DNA from: Manis javanica
Taxonomy: Eukaryota > Chordata > Mammalia > Pholidota > Manidae
Direction of reading: 5' to 3'
DNA length: 64,000 bases
Assembly: GCF_040802235.1 (NCBI RefSeq)
Contig: NC_133156.1
Span: forward strand, 26,431,343-26,495,342
Shown: one piece after another, positions 48,430 through 59,600 of the stretch
How positions within the stretch are numbered: the first letter of the stretch is position 1
Layout of the letters: the number at the start of each line of letters is the position of its first letter
Position numbers and translations under genes: made by a program
The notes under the pieces: model-generated
Told to the model about the DNA's origin: nothing
What the model saw: only the letters and a program-made list of their open reading frames with translations
The model's database searches: none

Positions 48430-48894
48430 CATAAAGCCCTACTCTCTCTACCCAAGATGCTCGCCCAATCCTACAGTCCGAGGCCAGCGCTCTGATCTTC
48501 ACAGAATTTTTTTTTTTCTTGAATGGAGCTCGCCGTTTAAAAAAAAAACAGGGGTAAAAAAGAAAACACACCCACCCCCAAACGTGCCTCCCCAGCGCCG
48601 CAGGGAGCCAACAGACACGCTGGAGTTTAACAAACAGCAATACTCGCGCTCCTGAAAAGCAGGGCTGGACGTTCTCCGTGGTGCTGAAACGCTTCGCGGC
48701 GGCTGCTGTCCCTGGTACCTACGGCCCCTCGCTCCGATTTCCCCGGGGGTTCTCCCTCTGCGCCTCTCTTCTCCACCTCCCCTTAGCATCTGGTTTATTT
48801 TTTTTTTCAATAGCTCCCGCTGGTTTTGTAAATGCCAGTTTGAAACATTTTTGCCCCTGTAACTCGTGGACTACAAAGCACAAGGATCTGAAAA
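48430..48894 (+). other. GLRA1: GLRA1 5' leader (non-coding part of exon 1), start site uncertain
   Basis: This CpG-containing stretch directly precedes the GLRA1 start codon with no convincing splice acceptor between, so the 5' UTR is probably continuous with the coding exon. The transcription start cannot be read from sequence. A weak TATA-like CATAAAG lies at 48430-48436. Three short upstream ORFs exist if transcription starts early enough: 12 codons from 48457, 5 codons from 48523 and 3 codons from 48832. A run of 11 T (48507-48517) and a run of 10 A (48539-48548) could pair. An RE1 element lies at 48668-48688. Confidence 0.55.
48668..48688 (-). promoter_or_regulatory. RE1/NRSE site (REST/NRSF binding element) in the GLRA1 leader
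   Basis: Read on the - strand, the 21-bp site begins TTCAGCACCACGGA, identical to the first 14 positions of the canonical RE1, followed by GAACGTC in place of CAGCGCC. That is 18 of 21 matches, and 16 of 17 to the degenerate consensus NTYAGMRCCNNRGMSAG. REST silences neuronal genes in non-neuronal cells. Its position about 210 bases upstream of the start codon of a neuron-restricted channel makes a functional role likely. Occupancy is inferred, not shown. Confidence 0.8.
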
Positions 48895-48950
48895 ATGTAC
48901 AGCTTCCATACTCTTCGCCTCTACCTTTGGGAGACCATTGTATTCTTCAG
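48895..48950 (+). CDS. GLRA1: GLRA1 first coding exon (glycine receptor alpha-1, start of signal peptide)
   Basis: This exon encodes 18 codons plus two bases (AG) of the next: MYSFHTLRLYLWETIVFF then S across the junction. From family knowledge, mammalian GLRA1 begins MYSFNTLRLYLWETIVFFS, so the match is complete apart from Asn5 to His. The product is the ligand-binding alpha-1 subunit of the inhibitory glycine-gated chloride channel of spinal cord and brainstem neurons; this exon supplies the basic and hydrophobic front of the cleaved signal peptide. The start is fixed by homology, by an in-frame TGA six bases upstream (48889-48891) and by an A at -3. The exon ends TTCAG followed by GTATGC, a good splice donor at 48951. 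A second overlapping reading frame here is a shadow. Exon 2, which should begin by completing Ser19 and the LAASKEAEAA segment, is not in the window. Confidence 0.95.
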
Positions 48951-51924
48951 GTATGCAATTTTTTACTGACCACATCGCTCTAACGGAAATGGGGAAAAGG
49001 AGTACGGAGCTGACTCTGTCCGGGAGCCCCTCATTTGGGGGAGGGGGGTTGCTGTATACCTCTACAATCGGGTTCTTCCATCCCCCGCCTTCTTCACCCC
49101 CTCCCCGCAGAGTGTCTGGCTTGTGCGTGGAGGTCTGAGACTGTCGCTGCTCTGGCAGCTGTTTACCTGTTTCTTGTGATTTGTTTGTCCTTCCGCCTGC
49201 TAGACCCCTGCCCCATAACTGGCCCCCTGACCCCCTGCGATTTGGCTCTCACTCGACTGAGGACTTTAAAGGGAAGCTTTAGGAGTTGCTCAGTTTAATT
49301 AGGACTGCATTCTCTCTAACCGCAGTGCCGAAAACCTCCGCTCTCCCGTCTGGGAGCCAAGTGACAACTAGCGGTGACGGGGAAGGTTGCATTCCAACTC
49401 GCTGGACACAGAACATTTCGTTTTCTCTTTTTTGTTGTTTTGTTTTTCTGCGGATCGTGGAGGGGGGTGGGGGGTAGGGGGACAGTGTTGCTGAGGCTTA
49501 GTGCTTGGAAACAATAATTTTATCTCCTTAGATTGCAAAGCCCTGAACTTGGGTTCAGAGTGGATCTACTTAGGAACAGATTCTGGGAAGCATTTTCCTT
49601 TTGAAACTTTGACTCCCCTCCTCTCCCCCTCTCACCTTTCCAAACTCTTTGTTAGCTGCAGATCCTGACCTGATGCACAATTCTTGTTTGTTCTGTTTCT
49701 TAATTTATGTCTATCTCTGACTCAGTAGCTGAGTTTCCCCACTCGTTCTCTCTCTGGTTAAATTTTCTGCCTACAGGCTTGGCATTCTTACATTAGCATG
49801 AGTGAAAAGTGAAAAATCACCTCTTTGGGAAACATTGAAATAGTTCTTTTGTAAGTGAGTTAATTATGCCATCTTCAGATATGGTTATGATAACTTCCAT
49901 TTATATAAATTGAAAAAAATATATATTCTTCTTCCATAAGCTGCAGGGATCATTAATCTTCCTCATTTTGGATGCCTGCCCCTCATGTTTTACCATGGCA
50001 TTGGGATAAGAGTCATTTGAAAAAACCACACTAGGTTGTTTGTAAAAATAAATACCCACCAAACATTATTCTCTTCCATCATAAACCAGCAAACAATTCT
50101 TGTGGGGTTATTTGAACACTGTAGAGAACTCTGCACATGTACTGTTGGTTTGAGTAATCTGTTGGTTCATTTATTAAATGAATGACACCTCCCTCCCAGA
50201 CTGAAGGGGTCTATATGTCAGCCTCTCTTCATGTCTTACTCTTGGAGATGAAGAAAAGACCCCCTCCGTCTCTGAGATACCTAACGCTAAAGCTTCTAAT
50301 CTCCAGTTCAAATAATTCTTTGATAGGCCACAGTCCTGCGCACAGCTCAGAATGCAAATAGTCAGAGAGTTAGATAGAATGAAAGTAGTGCAACAATCCA
50401 GGGCTTTGTGAAATGTAGTGAAATATAGCTACTTGAGGGGCAAAAGGGCAGGAAGTATCCTCTAAACAATATCAAATCCTTTCTCCATACACAGAGTAGC
50501 ACTATAAAATGCTATGGAGGTGGGGTATTTGATAACGTTTCTATGCAAACTGATTCTCTGTTTGGTTTATTGAGACAGAACTGAACCACAGAGATTAAAG
50601 AGCAAACTAATAGGATCAAGCACATCACCCCCCAAGTCCTTTTTTTCTTGATGAACAGTATGTAAAGCTTGATTTTCTTCTCTGAGACATTGTCTTTCAC
50701 AAAAGGGAGATATAGTCTAAAAGATTTGCACTGTAATCATTTTGATCAGGTTATGAATCCACTGTATTAATTCTTTTCAGTAAACTAACTGGTTATGTCC
50801 TATTAGGAAACATCACCTTCCCCTACATGTGTCAAGGCATACACAAGCTACAATGGATATGGAATATAATTCCAGTTATTTGTAAGGAAAGAAGAGTCAC
50901 GACTATGGAGAGCTGGGAAGGGATTGGTACCATTGCACTTTCAAAACATAGGAATGCCTATGTTGTTTGAGTAGTAAATGTTGCAGAAGCATTCTGCCAG
51001 GTAGAATAATAAAAATAAGAATTAAACTAAGAAAATACCCTCGGCAATTTTTCAGAGAAAAAGGAGGGGAACACAAGGAAGGAAAGTATTGTCTTTGTCT
51101 AATGGCATTTTCATTTCTAACTTTCTCATTTTTTTAAATTTTAGGGAAAATACAGAAGCATTAGAATCTGGGGACCAAACAGAATTGTACATAGAGGTAA
51201 ATGGAGACTGGCAGCTCCCTAGCAGGTCCCATATAAACAGTATTTTTCTCCCCCAAGGGACAGGAACTGCTTTGGAATGAGCCAGTCCAATCAATTTCAG
51301 GCACCCAGGTACTCCTTAGATTAAATGATGCCAGCTGCTTACCTTGCTGGGGAAATCTGGGGGGCTAAATAAAGGAAAGGCTCTCAATAATAGAAGTGCT
51401 GCCTCATCAGCATGTAAACAGCAAAACGGCAATAATGATAGCAAAACAAACTGAACAACAATGTGAGTGAGGCAGAAATCTCACGGGGTGCCGATTCAAG
51501 GCCTTAGAGAGAGCCAAGGGCAGAGAGACGTACAGGCACCAGGAGACACACAGCACTGCAGTGCTCATCATCTGGGTCCCCATAAGTAGAATGAGGGGAT
51601 TTGGCCGGAGCTCCTGCTCTGGTATTTTAAAAGCCTGTGGTTCTCAGATTCCATGAATGGCAGTCTAGGATTCAATCACCTAAATTTTGTCTATTTATTT
51701 TCAACTGGGGATGTGGTTTCAAATCCAGAATGGTCAAAGACAACTGGCAAAGATACATTTTTTTAAATTGTAGAAGCACATTCCTCTCAAACCTCCTTTC
51801 AAGCCAAATGGAACTTTCTTTGATTCCCAGAGCCCTTACAGTGGCTTATGCCTGGGAAGAGCCCAGGGTAACCCCCAAATTTTCTCACCTTCTGCGTAAC
51901 TCAAATAGACATACGGTATATAAC

Positions 51925-52125
51925 CCTGTTTCTCAATCTCAACACTATTGGCATTCTGAACTGGCTAACTCCTCATTATGAGGCTGTCCTGTGCACTGTA
52001 AGGTGTTTGGCTGCACCCTTGGCACCAGATAACATCCCAGCCCCCAGTCATGACAATCAAAAATGTTACCAGACCCTGCCAAAAATCCCGGGGCAGGGAT
52101 TGGGGGGTGAGAACCACTGGTATAC
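51925..52125 (-). mobile_element. MER20-like hAT DNA transposon relic
   Basis: TTTCTCAATCTCAACACTAT, GGCTGTCCTGTGCACTGTAA, GACAATCAAAAATGTTACCA and TGAGAACCACTGG follow reverse MER20 end to end. Confidence 0.85.
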
Positions 52126-52964
52126 TTAATCTGCTGCGCTGATGCACTAACTATAACGAGAAGGAACATTCAGTTTCCTTGAGAAAAATGTGCCCTGTGA
52201 AACACACAAAGCATCTCAGTGAAGCACAGAGGGACCCAGCTTGGACTTGAGAAGGGAATATAGGCAGAGGAGATAGACCAAGTCTAACCCACTGGCAGTT
52301 TTCCCAAGAAAATGAGCAGCTTTGCATCTGTGCCACTGCCACCTTCTGTCCCAGTAGACCCTTCCATGCACAGAGTTTTATGCTTAAGATGGCACTCACT
52401 TGATAAGAAAAGTCACCAAAACCTTGAAGAGAAGATGTTGCTATTCACACTAGGGTCAAAGGAACATGGCAAATAGATTATTTCATATCTGGGTCCTGAA
52501 AAACCGCCCAGGTCAGAGATAAGCATACTTTCCTTTGAGGTGGCCCCTCTGATTTCCCAGTCTCGAGCTTGCAGTGGGGCAAATGCCCACCTGGATCTTT
52601 TCCTCTTGGTAGCACAGCTATATTCTTCCTCAAATCTTACCCATTGCATTTTGGGCACAGTGGACAGTGTCTAGGAGCTTCTGAAATGTACCAAGGACAT
52701 TTTCCTAAGGAAAGAAGCCCCTTCGGCAAATTTTCACTAGAGCCAATAAAAATGTTAGTCTGCTCTCTTTTTTGGGTTTAGGAGCCCTGAGAAAGAGAAA
52801 AGAAAATGTCATGTCTTTTGTTCCCAAGGGACAGTTTGGACAGGGACTCTAGGCTGGTAAATGGAGTTACAAAGGGGAATAAAACATCCACATATTTACA
52901 AAACTGGTAATGACCTATCATGGGATATTTGGGGAATTTATTTTGGAGACCATCTTATGAAAGA

Positions 52965-53160
52965 AGATGCAACCGTTTGATGCAGTAGAAAGAGCAGTAA
53001 GGCTATGATTTGATATTCCCCTTCTAAAGTCAGCTCTGCTCCCATCCTGTAGCATGACTTTGACGAGTTTCTCCCTTTTGGGGACTCCATTTTGTTACCA
53101 ACCAACTCAGATGACTGCTTCAGATACTGCTAAGCCCCCTCCAGCCTCAGATAAGGTCTT
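52965..53160 (+). mobile_element. MIR-like SINE
   Basis: GCAGTAGAAAGAGCAGTAAG, AGTCAGCTCTGCTCCCATCC and GTAGCATGACTTTGACGAG fit forward MIR loosely. Confidence 0.55.
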
Positions 53161-53234
53161 TATGAGAGCCAGAGGTCCACAGCCGCAAAGCCTCAGGTTG
53201 GATTTGCTTCGGTGCTGACATTGCCTTCATTTCT

Positions 53235-53345
53235 TCAGCAGGCACTTACCTCTCATGTATTTATGTGTCCAGTCCGACACTAGGCACTCTGCAGGGAAGA
53301 CAGAAGTAACAGATGCCATAGCCCCTGGTCCTTGCAGAAAGGGGA
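53235..53345 (-). mobile_element. L2 LINE fragment, antisense
   Basis: CAGCAGGCACTTACCTCTCA, CGACACTAGGCACTCTGCAG and GAAGTAACAGATGCCATAGC fit reverse L2. Confidence 0.6.
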
Positions 53346-53599
53346 GACACCGCACCATTTAAAGCTACATTAAAAACCTTTTTCCTTCTTTAGAGGGCCT
53401 GCAGAGCTCCCCTCCAGACAGCCTGTGTGAGCATTCTGCGACAGCGTCACATTTATGTGGGCATCATTAACTTTATTTCCTTCATCAGCTGGCAGAAGCC
53501 AGAATGATTCTTAAGATGGATGGCACTGTAGCCGCCTGGCCATCTTGATGCTAAATTTTCACTAGGGCCTAGTTCTGCAGGTTTTCTGCTGCTTTAGGT

Positions 53600-53770
53600 A
53601 AAGTGGCCTTGGCCCAGGGGGCAGGAGACCTGGGATCCAGAATTTAGCTAAGAGCATGACCTTGAGAAGCTTCCATGACCCTTCTGGCCCTCAGTTTCCC
53701 CAGCTGTAAAATGAAAGGAATAGATGAATCACTCTCTCTAAAATCATTTTTAGCTGTGCCAGTCAAGGAT
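53600..53770 (+). mobile_element. MIR SINE fragment
   Basis: GGAGACCTGGGATCCAGAAT, AGAGCATGACCTTGAGAAGC and CCTCAGTTTCCCCAGCTGTA fit forward MIR. Confidence 0.75.
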
Positions 53771-55300
53771 TATCTTCTCTTAATCTCCTCCATGAAAGGA
53801 CAGTTTTGGCTACAGCTATTGCAGCATATTTCAGTTATTACAAGAAATGACAACATTGAATTATATTCACACTCAAAGGTTGGAAAGACTGAAGAGCTCA
53901 CCTAAGCAACTTCACTCTCTGGACAGTTATCCCAACCTGGATACAGTTATTGACAGACCATAAAGATGTCGGTTTCCCCAAGAAATATTCCACAGAACAA
54001 GAAAACCCCACACTGATCACTAACACATCTGAAGAGTGGCATGAGAAAGAAACCAAAAATTTCTATTCTTTTATCAGTGACTCTGGCTTTTTCTTCCATC
54101 ACAAAGACTGTTTTTAAAAACTCGCTTACTAAATCCCATTCATTATTATTTTCCTCATCTTTATTAATCAAAGGTTTACATAAATGCCAGAAATACTCAA
54201 CATCATGAGATAAGCAAAGTCACCATACTGAGTTGACCTAAGAAAAAACATGTGATGCTTTTTAGTTAGTCCACAGAGTCTTGTCAGAAGTATGCAATTT
54301 GTTAGGGTCTTCAAAATATTTAAAATGGATTCTGAGCAATCACTATTTCATGAACATTCTAGGTACCCAGGGAACCCCATTTGGGAAATATTAGATTTGA
54401 TTTATCCCACATAGCTCCAAGAGAAGAATTGGAGTAAGTGATATGTTTTTTTAATGTACACACACAGTCTATTTCAATGTAATGTGGAACTTTCTGGCAC
54501 ATTAGTCAAATGGCACAGTGGGCTGCCTCAGTGGGTGTGAGGGTCCCTGTCGGGGGAGGTGTACAAGTAGAGACTGGAAATCCATCTCCCAAGAGGGATG
54601 TAGAAGAAATTAAAGCTGCATTTTCAGATTGAAACTGTAATTTGCTGCAGAAAAGTAAGTGAAATGCAGGTCAGGGACAAATCTTCATGATGCTGCATGT
54701 TCCCTCCTTTCCTCATTCCCAAATTGCTATCTCATCTTTGTAAGCTCTCTGAGTCATGCCAGAAACATGCATTCACTCATACCTTTTTCTTTTCTAAAAT
54801 GGATTGGATAATGAATAAATTGGGCAATGAATACACACACACACAACCACAATGCAACAAAGGATTATCACCTTGGTTATATAAGAGCCTGGTTTTAAGA
54901 AAAGAGAGGAATCTCAGAATAAGAGAATGTCAAAGCCTAAAGGACCACCAGAAAATGTACTGATCCATGGGCAGGTCCACAGGGATGGACCCCCAGCCCT
55001 GAGCTCCCGTTGTCTCTCCTGAACCAACTCCCTGTTTAGTCTAACACACAACTGAAAACACCATGGGGCCGGACAGAAAGTCCATTCAGAAAGCACGTTA
55101 GAAGGGAACAGTGCCTTAAAACGCTGAGGAGAGGGGCCTATCAGCACAGTGCCTAGGCTTTGTAATGCAAGCCCTTAGGAGGGGTGCTGAAGCCCCAAAG
55201 CTTTTGAAACTCCTTATAAAGGATTCTATTGTGGTTTTCTGAAGTTGGTATTGTCCAAGTCCCCCGAGGCTAATTCAGTGCAATTAGATTACCACTCTCT

Positions 55301-55340
55301 GCCTTTAGATTCAGCCTCTGCCCTTTAGATTCAGCCTCTG
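55301..55340. repeat. 20-bp tandem duplication
   Basis: Two adjacent 20-base units end in CTTTAGATTCAGCCTCTG and differ only at the first base, so this is a recent local duplication or slippage event. Confidence 0.95.
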
Positions 55341-55689
55341 TTGCTAAATGAGTTGACCGTCTTAACTGGGAGCTGACAGTCATTAATCCCGGCTGTGAAG
55401 TGGGCAGCGTTCTCTCTTGCCTCATATCCTGGGCAACCCACAGCCACCTAAAGAACGAGCCTCTCCTCCCTGCCTTGCGAGGTCTGTCCTCAGTCTCCCA
55501 CCCATTCAGCCCCAGAAAACCACGCTTTCCTTCAGGGTCTTAAGTACCAAGAGAATCCTGGAGACTCGGGACTGTTCTGTAATTCAACAGCTCTCGAATC
55601 TAACCACGAGGGGCTTGTCAAACATACAGTTTCCTACCATCATTCTGGACCACTGAAACAGAGTATCTTAGGATGTGCACCCTGAAAAC

Positions 55690-55860
55690 CTTCAAGCCAG
55701 TGCTTTTCAGACTTCAGTGTTGTGTCTGAATTACCTGAGGATCTTATTAAGCTGCTGATTTGGATTCAGGAGGCCTGGGGTCAGCCCTGAGAGTCTGCAT
55801 TTTTAAGAGCCCCCAGGTGATGCTGATGACACCTCCATGGACCAGAAGTTTGGGTACCAA
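55690..55860. mobile_element. MER5-type hAT DNA transposon relic
   Basis: AGTGCTTTTCAGACTTCAGTG, GAATTACCTGAGGATCTTATT, GAGAGTCTGCATTTTTAAGAG and CCCCAGGTGATGCTGATG are MER5 landmarks. Confidence 0.78.
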
Positions 55861-55960
55861 GGCTCAACCTTTTTATTTTGCAAATGAGGAGAGGATAACT
55901 GACTTCCTCCAGGTTATGGAGTGAATAGCAGAGCTCCCAAGGCCCTACTCGATTGTGCAG
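55861..55960 (-). mobile_element. MIR SINE fragment
   Basis: TTATTTTGCAAATGAGGAGA and GAATAGCAGAGCTCCCAAGG fit reverse MIR. Confidence 0.5.
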
Positions 55961-56644
55961 ATCTCCCAAGTTTACTCCCCTGCATGTTGTCTCTGAAGCC
56001 TGTATGCCCTGGACTCTGCCACTTCAGCCCTCTCAAACACGGTCCTCCCACATAAACACAAGTGTGCCTCTCAAGAAGTGCTCCCCAGGGAGCTATCCCC
56101 ATGCCCAAACCGGTGGCTTCATCCCCAAAGTCTTAGTGGACCAAAAGCCCTCACGTACAGAGCAGGGAACTCCAACTGTGTGACACTGGATGGGGAGACG
56201 AGGCACCTGAGGATCAGGCTTTGAGTCTTAGCACTCAGGGTCCCCAGGACATAGCACTGAGAGTCTGTCAGGATTGATGGAAGAGGTAGATCAAGGTGAT
56301 CAGGAGGGAATCTGTGGCTTCTTTCTCCATGGATGACCTCACGGACCAGCCTTCCCATGCATATTGCACTGTCAACCCTACATAACTTGGGGCTTGCTTA
56401 GGCCTCCCAGATGTTCAGAAACAGCTGCCCCATTCTACCCTCTGTCTGACCTCAGGACCATTCTTCTCTACCTCTTTGACCTATTATCCTTTCCACAAAG
56501 CACCTTATATTTGAAATAGAGTAACTGCTAGGATCTTCAGCTTTTGAGAGCCACGTGTTTATTTCTGAGTGCCCAGTTCTGCCATGCCGCCCAGCTCCCA
56601 AGGAATGCAGCGAGGCCCCTGCAGCCCTGGCTGCCAGGCAGACT

Positions 56645-56880
56645 TGCAGTGCTCTCTTTCACAAGCACTTTACAGTTTATTGAGTGTTTCACATTCAGGA
56701 TTGCAAATGAGCTTCCTAATCGCCTTAAAAAACAGATACAAGATGGTGGTTACTATGCCCACTTTAGAGTTAAGAAAACTGAGGCTTGAAGAAAAGAGTG
56801 ACTGCCAGCAACCACACTGTTAATCTCAAGGGGGCATCCAGGATCCAAATACAGATTCCCTTCCTCCTGGCTTACCACTC
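56645..56880 (-). mobile_element. MIR SINE
   Basis: GCACTTTACAGTTTATTGAG, ACTATGCCCACTTTAGAGTT, AAGAAAACTGAGGCTTGAAG fit reverse MIR. Confidence 0.7.
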
Positions 56881-57091
56881 TACTCTACAAACACACATGA
56901 ATATATATGTATATATGCTTGTATGTTCCTAAAGCTGCAGCCCTGGCAGCTGGTGCAGAAAGCAGGCTAAAAGTCCTCACCCTCTCCACAGGGGTGGAAA
57001 GAGGCCTATGAGAGAAGAGCAGGGGATTTCCCATCAGGCCTTTGGCTTGACAGCCATAGTCTTCTCATTCCTGGCCACATAGGTGTTTCTT

Positions 57092-58722
57092 TTCTTTTTC
57101 CTTTTTTTTTATTTTGGTATCATTAATCTACAATTACATGAAGAACATTATGTTTACTAGGGTCCCCCTTTCACCAAGTCCCTCCCACATACCCTTTCAC
57201 AGTCACTGTCCATCAGCATAGTAAGATGCTGTAAAATCACTACTTCTCTTCTCTGTGTTGCACAGCCCTCCCTGTGCCCGCCCCACTATACATGCTAATC
57301 GTAATGCCCCCTTTCTTTTTCCCCACCCTTGTCCCTCCCTTCCCACCCATCCTCACCAGTCCCTTTCCCTTTGATAACTATTAGTCCATTCCTGGGTTCT
57401 GTGATTCTTGCTGCTGTTTTGTTCCTTCAGTTTTCCTTTGTTCTTATACTCCACATATTAGTGAAATCATTTGGTATTTGTCTTTCTCCACCTGGTTTAT
57501 TTCACTGAGCATAATACCCTCTAGCTCCATCCATGTTGTTACAAATGGTAGGATTTGTTCTCTTCTTCTGGCTGAATAATATTCCATTGTGTATATGTAC
57601 CACATCTTCTTTATCCATTCATCTACTGATGGACGCTTAGGTTGCTTCCATTTCTTGGCTATTGTAAATAGTGCTGCGATAAACATAGGGGTGCATCTGT
57701 CTTTTTCAAACTGGAGTGCTGCATTCTTAGGGTAAATTCCTAGAAGTGGAATTCCTGGGTCAAATGGTATTTCTATTTTGAGCATTTTGAGGAACCTCCA
57801 TACTGCTTTCCACAATGGTTGAACTAATTTATATTCCCACCAGCAGTGTAGGAGGGTTCCCCTTTCTCCACAACCTCACCAACATTTGTTGATGTTTGTC
57901 TTTTGGATGGTAGCCATCCTTACTGGTGTGAGGTGATATCTCATTGTTGGTTTTAATTTGCATTTCTCTGATAACTAGCGATGTGGAGCATCTTTTCGTG
58001 TGTCTGTTGGCCATCTGCATTTCTGCTTTAGAGAACTGTCTATTCAGCTCCTCTACCCATTTTTTAATTGGATTATTTGCTTTCTATTTGTTGAGGTGTG
58101 TGAGCTCTTTATATATTTTGGATGTCAAGCCTTTATCAGATCTGTCATTTATGAATATATTCTCCCATACTGTAGGATACCTTTTGGTTCTATTGATGGT
58201 GTCCTTTGCTGTACAGAAGCTTTTTAGCATGATATAGTCCCACTTGTTCATTTTTGCTTTTGTTTCCCTTGCCCTGGGACATATGTTCATGAAGAAGTCG
58301 CTCGTGTTTATGTCCAAGAGATTTTTGCCTATGTTTTTTTGTAAGAGTTTTATGATTTCATGACTTATATTCAGGTCTTTGATCCATTTCAAATTTATTT
58401 CTGTGTATGGGGTTAGACAGTGATCCAGTTTCATTCTCTTACATGTAGCTGTCCAGTGTTGCCAGCACCATCTGTTGAAGAGACTGTCATTTCCCCATTG
58501 TATGTCCACGGCTCCTTTATGGTATATTAATTGGCCATATATGTTTGGGTTAATGTTTGGAGTCTCTTGCTTGGTCTATGGCTCTGTTCTTGTGCCAGTG
58601 CCAAACTGTCTTGATTACTGTGGCTTTGTTGTAGAGCTTGAAGTTGGGGAACAAGATTCCCCCTCAACTTTATTCTTCCTTCTCAGGATTGCTTTGGCTA
58701 TTGGGGGTCTTTGGTGGTTCCA
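57092..58722 (-). mobile_element. 5'-truncated young LINE-1 in GLRA1 intron 1
   Basis: The 3' UTR and poly(T) are at the left end and ORF2 extends rightward, so the element is on the - strand. It is flanked by CACATAGGTGTTTCTT (57076-57091) and CACATAGGTATTTCTT (58723-58738), a 16-bp target duplication with one mismatch. It is antisense to GLRA1 and belongs to the same L1 group as the 24-30 kb element. Confidence 0.95.
57444..58722 (-). pseudogene. 3' part of L1 ORF2, broken
   Basis: This is the C-terminal third of ORF2p, ending SLICGV with the stop at 57444. The last 123 residues match those of the 24-30 kb L1 at 110 positions. A stop after ELTHLNK (58084) and a frameshift between 57815 and 58020 inactivate it. 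The reverse transcriptase active site is not included. Confidence 0.92.
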
Positions 58723-58739
58723 CACATAGGTATTTCTTA

Positions 58740-59290
58740 ATCATTTTCAATTGTACAATATATGCATACATTCTCTTTTTTAAAAATTCTAATACTAGAC
58801 TTAAGCTTAAAATCCCCTTTGATAATGATCTACAGGTCCCTCCCAGCTTTTACTTCTTTAAGGAGTATCTTACTGGATCGTTTTTATTCATACACATGTT
58901 TATATATCAAATATATATACATATGCACACATATATCATCATTGTATGGAGTCATATTGCCAAGATAATTCTGCGGTTTGTTTTGTTCATGTATCAACAT
59001 GTCTTGGGAAGCTTTACCTGTTGAGGCACACAACTCCACCATTCTTTTAACTGCACAACATTTTATGTTATAGACATCCTGCTGTTTTCCAGCCATCACC
59101 CTATTGATGGGTATTTACACTTTTTTCTAATTTTTTCAGTGCAATCAGTGCTGCAATACACTGTAGGTGTACCTATATCTTTGTGAACATATGACATCTT
59201 TCCAGGCAAATAAGACAAGAAATGGAATTTCTGAGGCACAGAGCAAGTGCATATTTTATATTCATAGATACTGCAGGCAGGCATTCCTTT
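58740..59290 (-). mobile_element. Decayed LINE fragment, antisense
   Basis: Sequence such as CACCCTATTGATGGGTATTT, GCAATCAGTGCTGCAATACA and AAGAAATGGAATTTCTGAGG follows the antisense 3' region of old L1/HAL1-type LINEs. It directly adjoins the target site of the young L1 at 57092-58722. Confidence 0.5.
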
Positions 59291-59364
59291 CTTCTGGAAC
59301 CTTTTCTTCTTCCCTCCCTCACGATGCTTCCTGTCAGCCTTGACTGAAACTCACTAATATTATT

Positions 59365-59600
59365 CATCACTACTGACCATGTATCGAGTGCTAGGTATTG
59401 TGCTAACATCATATACTTCATCTCATAATTCCACAAAAATCTTCAGATATAAGCACTATTATATTCCCATTTTACAGGTGACAAAACTGAGACATAAAGA
59501 GGTTATGTAATTTTCCCAAAGTAAGACAACTAGCCAGAGGCAGAGCCAGGCTGCAAAAGCAGAATTCACTCCAGAGAGCATTCTTTTAACCATTGCACTA
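59365..59600 (-). mobile_element. MIR SINE, well preserved
   Basis: TATCGAGTGCTAGGTATTGT, TCCCATTTTACAGGTGACAA, GCCAGAGGCAGAGCCAGGCT and CTTTTAACCATTGCACTAG run through almost the whole reverse MIR. Confidence 0.92.

Larger units (their letters stand above)
47800..48760 (+). promoter_or_regulatory. GLRA1: CpG-rich promoter block of GLRA1
   Basis: CpG dinucleotides are visibly dense here (for example around 47810-47930, 48140-48350 and 48590-48750) compared with the CpG-poor DNA on either side. No interspersed repeat is recognisable across the block, which is typical of a constrained promoter. It lies immediately upstream of the GLRA1 start codon and holds two CCAAT boxes and an RE1 silencer. 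The exact core promoter is not resolved. Confidence 0.7.

Noticed and set aside
48866..49138. 90-residue open frame overlapping GLRA1 exon 1
   Set aside because: It is in a different frame from the GLRA1 match, runs through the splice donor into intron, and has no recognisable domain.
51089..51280. Possible exon after TTTTAAATTTTAG near 51145
   Set aside because: An acceptor-like TTAG precedes a short open stretch, but the peptide (GENTEALESGDQTELYIEV) is not GLRA1 exon 2 and no matching partner exon is seen.
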